A DNA stretch of 64,000 nucleotides from Pyrrhosoma nymphula (taxonomy: Eukaryota; Arthropoda; Insecta; Odonata; Coenagrionidae). Under the pieces are notes generated by a model. It was given only the letters and a program-made list of their open reading frames with translations. It ran no database searches and was not told the DNA's origin. Shown piece by piece: positions 58,837 through 64,000 of this stretch; the stretch's first letter is position 1; each line of letters begins with the position of its first letter. The DNA lies in NCBI GenBank assembly GCA_963573305.1, contig OY754327.1, positions 180,242,386 to 180,306,385 of the forward strand, given 5' to 3'. Position numbers and translations under genes: made by a program.

Positions 58837-59250
58837 CCCTAGGAAGACTGAAAAAAAATTATCGCGTTGTAGCCTGACTGGGTCCAATGGACCCTGAACC
58901 TTTTTATTTCATTATTACCATTTTATGATAAATTTTGGCTGATTGAAGTTACAGTTTTTATCTTTTTCACTTCCTCAACATATGCCCTCTCGTCTTTATT
59001 GCAATTAAATTATTTTGTTGGACGATATTTCTGCAACAAAGCATAATATTATTCACGCATCCAGAAATCCCTCCAACTTTCCCATTTTTATGAATGTTTA
59101 TTAACACAATTACATTTACACACATTACATAATGGATCTTTTAGCACCGTTAAAGAAGATATAGTACAACTTAAATGAAACAAAAGAATGATGCTGTCAC
59201 AAATGTTAGTAAAAACTGTAATGCTACTGCAAGCACTGAATGCATTAAAT

Positions 59251-61018
59251 TTATGAATGCTCTTGGCATATATTTCTCGCACATCGTGAACAGGTAGTTC
59301 GTGTCTATCTGTCCTTTTTGTAATTACACATATGACACCTACTCTTCTTGGCAATTATGCTATGGTTGTCAAGGGGTGTGTCACATTTTCTTTTTCTCGA
59401 TGTCAATTCTTCCGATTGTTGATTTTTCTCTTGGAGATACTCAACCCTTTCAGGGCACCCAGCTAATTCTTTTCCGAGACAGATAAGAAAATTACGTCGT
59501 TTAATTAGTTTATTTGTAAGCTTTTGACTGTTTAAATGATTCCATATGACATAAGCATTAATTGAACTGATATCAATCATGTTCTAAAATATTGCGAGAG
59601 GCCATCTCCGGGTCATTCTTTTGCAACTGTAGCTGCACACCATTTTATCAATGGTATCTACACCACCCTTAGCACTATTATAATACAAAATCACTTCTGG
59701 ATTTTTATTTTCGGCGGCATCGTTAACTTTTGGCTGATTGTGCATGATGCTTAGTAAAATTAAACTTTTTCCTTTTTTGGGCAATATGACAGTATCATGG
59801 AATCTTTCTGAAACCCAAACAAAGTGGTATTAGGCTCTCTGGCTTTTACAGACGTGAGCTCTGGTGGAATCTCTCATTTATTTTTCCTCATAGTCCCTTC
59901 AATCGTTAAACCTTTGGAAAGTAGTTGGCGGCCTAGAGACGAGCTTGTGAAAAAATTATCACATGTAATTCATAATGAATAAAGACACTTGGTAATCTTC
60001 CACAGATATCGAGAACTTCCACCATATCCAGCCTGAAACAGTAGAACTTATCACATGTAATGTTTCTGCCTGATTTTTCTAGTCCCTCAACCATATCTGT
60101 CACTACTCTCTCCCCTTGATTGACCTCCCGGCTTTTATTAGGGTCTCTGCCTGTGTATACTTGCATCTTCAACGTGTATGGATTACTACTATCGCTTATT
60201 GCCCAAATTTTAATTCCATACTTTCCGGGTTTTGATGGAATAAAATGTCTAAACGGACAGCGTCCACGGAACGTCAATAATTGTTCGTCAACGGTCATGC
60301 AGGATCCTGGCACAAGTGCATCTTTCAAATTTTCATTCCACATATCAAATATCTCTCTTATAGGCTGCAACTTATCTTCGCCTCTGTTTTTCCTCCTTTC
60401 TGTCGCATTATCAAATTTAAGAACCCGCAGTATTATTTTGAATCTATCCCTACTCATAATACTGTTGAATATTGGTCAGCCATCTAATTTACTCCAAAGT
60501 TGTGAAACATTTTCATTTTTGGACTTGTAAACACCGATCAATATTAGCAATCCCAGAAACTTTTTTATTTCAGTGTCACTCACTTCATTCCACATAGCTT
60601 GATAAACTACATTCCCTTCAATATTAGTCCATTTTCTAACAATATCAAGGATATTAGGGCGCAAAATTAGCAAGAGAGCAGAAGACACAGAATCAACATT
60701 CCGCACGGCATAGCGAGATGGACCGAGGCTCTGGCGAAAAATATTACGGTCCTGCATTCTACCCTTTTTAGTGACATAAGGTTCTGTTGACCACTCCTCT
60801 TTCAGATTGCGCGAAATAAAAATTTTCTCACGATATGAGTTCCCGATTTCCGCATTCCCATCATCTTCTGAGCAAGATGAAGAAACATCACTCACAGTGC
60901 CGTTTTGTTCTCCGTCGTCATCCGACATTTCACCGTCTTCATCTCCACCGGAGTCACTACTACCCTGATCCTCCAGCCAGCGCTGTATGTCTAGATACTG
61001 AGCATATCCTTGTGCCAT
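59251..61018 (-). pseudogene. piggyBac transposase, disrupted
   Basis: It starts at ATG 61018 (MAQGYAQYLDIQRW), has an acidic N-terminus, then TVDEQLLTFRGRCPF (first catalytic Asp), NITCD (second), GGVDTIDKMV (third and fourth), and a C-terminal cysteine-rich domain CHMC...CSRCARNICQEHS. All catalytic Asp codons survive. Lesions seen: TGA at 60476-60478 where Arg is expected, a 92-bp insertion-plus-duplication at 59956-60047, TGA at 59874-59876, a one-base shift near 59786, TAG at 59581-59583 and TAG at 59305-59307. Length and domain order are otherwise normal for the family. Confidence 0.92.
59956..60061 (-). mobile_element. 78-bp Penelope-like 3' fragment in piggyBac gene
   Basis: TTATCACATGTAAT occurs at 59956-59969 and again at 60048-60061, a 14-bp target duplication flanking a 78-bp insert. 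The duplicated bases include the codon of the second catalytic Asp, so NITCDK and CDNFF both appear. The insert ends TTTATTCATTATGA on the minus strand and shares 40 bp exactly with 45151-45190. Length, target duplication and terminal sequence fit a severely 5'-truncated retroposed Penelope-like copy. Confidence 0.75.
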
Positions 61019-62298
61019 CTTTAGATGAATACACTCCAAATGTGTGTCACTCTAATCAATCCTGGGAATAGATTGACAATCAAATTTATCAATTTTGCAT
61101 TCGAAAGCTTACTAAGATATAAATGAAAGAAAACATTGTTCGTGCTATTCTTTCGTTGTGAATTCAGGTAAAAATTTGCGAAGCACTATCTAATAATATG
61201 TTTCTGTTATCATCAAGCAATTCAAAGAGCTCAGTAAATTTTACTAGAACAACTAATTTTATATAAACAATACTATTTTTCATTATTACCTCAAAAATAT
61301 CTTGATAATTATTTTGACTGTGTTATCCAAAGGACGACGCCGATTACTCAGCTCCGCAACTCCACAGTGTACCGATCAAGGAGCCTACATAGTGTATTAT
61401 TCGTGGTACCGATAGTCAGTCCATGAATCCAATCACATGAATACCACACTCCACAATAGTTGGTACCACCAAGCATTCTGTAATGATAGAAACAAGAAAA
61501 TCGGTATATATCATAGCAGCTGAAAAGCAACACACTACTTCATCTAACTTATTCATCTGAAGAGTAAATGTTTTGGTAAATGAGGTAAATATTGAAGTAG
61601 TACATTAGAATGAGACAGTTTACTCTTTTATATAATCCATAAAAGTTTGTACTCACCATGTACAGCAGCAAAATGTAATGATGGAATTCAAAATCTTCAA
61701 TGTCTTCAGTTCAGTTGGCGGAATAACAGCATATGTCGGTAGGCAGCAAGACCACTCCAGCTTGCGAGCGTAACTTCCAACTGACCACCACGAAAGCACC
61801 ACAAAGGCAAAATGAACGGTCTCATATATAAAACTGAGAGAATACGGGACTGAATGAAGAGAATTCACACATTGTATGTGTCAAACATGAAATAAATGCA
61901 AAACCTACCCTTTACAAAAGCATATAAAATGTTTCATGCCAATCCCTAAACATTGCCCACTAAATGATACAAAGTATCGCTTACGATTTTTTATAACTCC
62001 ATACACATTGAATCTCCCAATACAATGTAAATAAGAAAATTGCTGGAGAGTTGAAATATAATACCCATCGAATTGAAAATGGTCGACTGGGTCCAATGGA
62101 CCCAGTCCGTCCACTATGTAACTTTGTAGTATAATAAAAAATGTATTAAGCCCATTCTCGTTATTTCTTGCTATGTTATTGAGGACACACATATAGGAAA
62201 AGTCACGGCGTCCAAATCAATTTCGTGCATTTTTGACAGAATTATAAACTCTCAAAACTACCAACCGGGTCCATTGGACCCAGTCCGTCGTTCTAGGG

Positions 62299-62302
62299 TT
62301 AA
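62299..62302. repeat. TTAA target duplication, right
   Basis: TTAA follows TTCTAGGG, the right terminus of the piggyBac. LINE coding sequence resumes immediately after (GGCTGACACTATACGC). Confidence 0.9.
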
Positions 62303-62434
62303 GGCTGACACTATACGCATTCTTGGTAACAAGAAACGTGCTTGGCTCCTTCACAAGACCTTTCCAAATGTTAACACCCTTCGATCCTTTTCAGACCTGC
62401 GCCGTTACTCTAAAATTCTCATTCGTCGTCCTTT

Positions 62435-63705
62435 GTGAACCAACGCCGAAAACGTCCCAATATCCCAGATACAGTTTCATATGGTAATAGTGATGCTCAA
62501 GGATTGGAAAGGCCTAAACTCTTTCATAATTTTTTTTCCGATTGCCTGCAGCCTTCATCAAACACTCCCTTTCCGCCTGACCTTTCCCCCTCAGCTAACA
62601 CAAACCTTTGTCTAACCTCTGTGCAGACAGATATACGCGAGGTTTATGAATACCTAACTAGAATCCCTCTCCATCGCTCTCCCGGCCCCGATGGTCTTAG
62701 CCCCAAATTCATTCGTAACATTGCCTCCTCTCTCTCATTACCTCTGACCATCTTGCTAAATCGCTGCTTTTCCATGGGAACTTTTCCCCCGCAATGGAAA
62801 GCAGCTAACATTATCCCAATACACAAAGCTGGTCCTAAAAGTGATGTCTTTAATTACCGTCCTATCTCTTTACTTCCTGTCCTTTCTTCCATTTGTGAGA
62901 GAGTTATTCTCAACCGAATATATTACTTCACATCTCCTTTTCTATCCCCACATCAACATGGTTTCCTCCCGGGCTGATCTTGCATGACCAACCTCGCCGT
63001 CTTTCAGCACCACGCCGTCAATGCCATCGAAAAGTCGTCTCAGCTTGATGCTGTTTTCCTAGACTTTTCTAAAGCTTTCGACTCCATCAAGCATTCCCTA
63101 CTTCTTCACAAACTTAATCACCATTTTGGCATCCACGGCAACTGTCTCAAACTGATATCCAGCTTCCTTTCAAACAAATCCCAACGCGTATTACTCTCCG
63201 GTTCCTCTTCATCTTGGTCCACGGTAACATCTGGAGGACCCCAAGGCAGTGTCCTTGGACGATATCTTTTTAATTTATTCATTAATGACCTTCCATCTCA
63301 ACTCCACTCCTCTAAAGTCCATACCCTTCTCTATGCTGATGATTGCAAGATTTACAAGCAAATTAATAACACTTCTGACTGTATTAATCTTCAACTTGCC
63401 TTAAATCAAACCTCCCTGTGGTGTGATACCTGGAAACTTAACCTAAACCCTGGAAAATGCAGCATCATGATTCTTGCTCTGAAAACAAAACCCCTGACAT
63501 TCAATTACACCATTAATTCAACTCCCTTAAAAAGAGTGACAGCTATGAAAGACCTAGGTGTTATAACCGACCAAAAACTAAATTACTCCGACCACATTCA
63601 GACTGTAAAAAGTAAGGCAATGTCCCTATTAGGCCTTCTTTACCGCTTCACAGAAATAAAAGATCCCAGAGCACTCCATTCCTACTTCTCAACAATTGTT
63701 CTTCC
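62435..63705 (+). pseudogene. LINE reverse transcriptase, nearly intact
   Basis: RT motifs run in order: SPGPDGLSPKFIRNIA, PPQWKAANIIPIHKAG, NYRPISLLPVLSSICERV, HQHGFLPG (then TGA where Arg is expected), DAVFLDFSKAFDSIKH, TSGGPQGSVLG, LLYADDCKIY (catalytic YADD intact), LNLNPGKCSIM, DLGVITDQKLNYSDHI. A single nonsense codon separates two long open frames, 62435-62977 and 62984-63705. The C-terminus after STIVLPI is lost to the next insertion. This is CR1/Jockey-group; the exact clade needs a tree. Confidence 0.88.
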
Positions 63706-64000
63706 TATTAAACATAATGAATTCACTTGTCTATTTCCACACTGTTTTAATTCTACCGACCATGGTTTCGGCACGTAGTGCATTTTCAAGGTACATAGCT
63801 ATGGGTGGCCCTCTATATATATACATATATATGTTTCAATGGGAGAAGGATGGGGTAGAGTTTTATCGTTATGTTGATGATGTTATATGTATGTGGTCAG
63901 GTACCTCACGTCAGATAGATGGATTTTTGTCCCTGATAAACTCAATTCATAAATCAATCAATTGCATCAGTTGTGTTCTTCATTCAAGTGTTTTTGCTAT
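63706..64000 (+). mobile_element. Penelope-like element, 5' part, runs off window
   Basis: 63706-63800 is, on the minus strand, a Penelope-like 3' end (CTTGAAAATGCACTACGTGC, CGAAACCATGGTCGG, ending GAATTCATTATG). It is followed by + strand codons EKDGVEFYRYVDDVICMW, SGTSRQIDGFLSLINSIHKS, the RT catalytic block of Penelope-like elements with YVDD intact. An inverted terminal piece followed by the RT in the opposite sense is the usual pseudo-LTR arrangement. An AT dinucleotide run lies at 63813-63832. Confidence 0.75.

Larger units (their letters stand above)
58837..62298 (-). mobile_element. piggyBac element with intact termini
   Basis: 3,462 bp bounded by TTAA duplications. The left end is CCCTAGGAAGACTG and the right end (reverse complement) is CCCTAGAACGACGGACTGGG. 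Three copies of the palindrome GGGTCCAWTGGACCC lie near the ends (58880-58894, 62089-62103, 62267-62281). The single transposase gene runs on the minus strand, 61018 to 59251. The non-coding 61040-62298 presumably holds its promoter. The element sits inside the LINE of 58208-63705. Confidence 0.93.
58208..63705 (+). mobile_element. CR1/Jockey-like LINE split by piggyBac
   Basis: The LINE consists of 58208-58832 (C-terminal half of the APE endonuclease: ILVGLFYRPPSSD, VILVGDFNLSIRW, TLDFLLS) and 62303-63705 (linker and reverse transcriptase). Removing 58833-62298 restores an open frame across the junction (PVWF then KADTIRILG). The frame has shifts near 58480 and 62435 and a TGA at about 62975. 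The 5' end is truncated and the 3' end is cut by a Penelope-like insertion. Confidence 0.85.

Noticed and set aside
60120..61071. + strand ORFs of 136, 68 and 78 codons
   Set aside because: Antisense shadows of the piggyBac transposase.
1..64000. CRISPR arrays, operons, ribosomal RNA, prokaryotic promoters
   Set aside because: No regularly spaced direct repeats and no rRNA sequence; split genes and eukaryotic retroelements exclude a prokaryotic source.

Overview
This is a eukaryotic genomic window, most likely from an arthropod: AT-rich, with long introns, GT-AG splice sites, no operons, and dense old transposable elements. The host family and the element mix (Penelope-like, restriction-endonuclease-type LINE, CR1/Jockey-like and RNase H LINEs, mariner, piggyBac, hAT, tRNA-derived SINEs) fit an insect or arachnid. 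The genus cannot be named from sequence alone. Almost all open reading frames are short and either random or pieces of decayed elements.

Host genes. The one clear host gene is an alpha-carbonic anhydrase on the + strand. Its last five coding exons (4326-4465, 8376-8471, 10748-10862, 15540-15646, 18463-18636) encode the C-terminal ~211 residues, with all three zinc-binding histidines and the Thr199 equivalent. Its 5' exons were not found and probably lie left of the window. A weak candidate for another gene start is a short ATG exon with a consensus donor at 33959-33977. A PHD-finger plus coiled-coil ORF (41313-41993) looks more like a retroelement ORF1 than a host gene.

Layout. 1-19 kb: the carbonic anhydrase gene, with MITEs, foldbacks and a SINE in its introns. 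19.7-21.3 kb: a LINE 3' remnant split by a TTAA-flanked element. 21.3-29 kb: three copies of one Dong/R4-like LINE beside (TAA)n tracts, an APE-LINE fragment and a 40-bp-stem hairpin. 29-33.4 kb: LTR-retrotransposon gag remnant, hAT remnant and an RNase H LINE. 36.9-40.6 kb: a three-level nest, a SINE split by a hAT-like element that is itself split by a degenerate piggyBac. 41-46 kb: PHD ORF, a CAGGGTGGCCAC-ended element and a Penelope-like GIY-YIG remnant split by a small MITE. 47.6-48.7 kb: mariner pseudogene carrying a SINE. 50.9-52.9 kb: a 2.1-kb TIR element. 57.2-64 kb: transposase-like pseudogene, then a CR1/Jockey-like LINE interrupted by a 3,462-bp piggyBac with intact TTAA duplication, itself disrupted by a 78-bp Penelope-like fragment. 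A Penelope-like reverse transcriptase runs off the right edge.

No prokaryotic-type system (CRISPR, defence island, operon) is present. The most notable structures are the dated insertion nests, the subterminal-repeat and palindrome architecture of several elements, and an exact 40-bp segment shared by two loci 15 kb apart that marks Penelope-like 3' ends.
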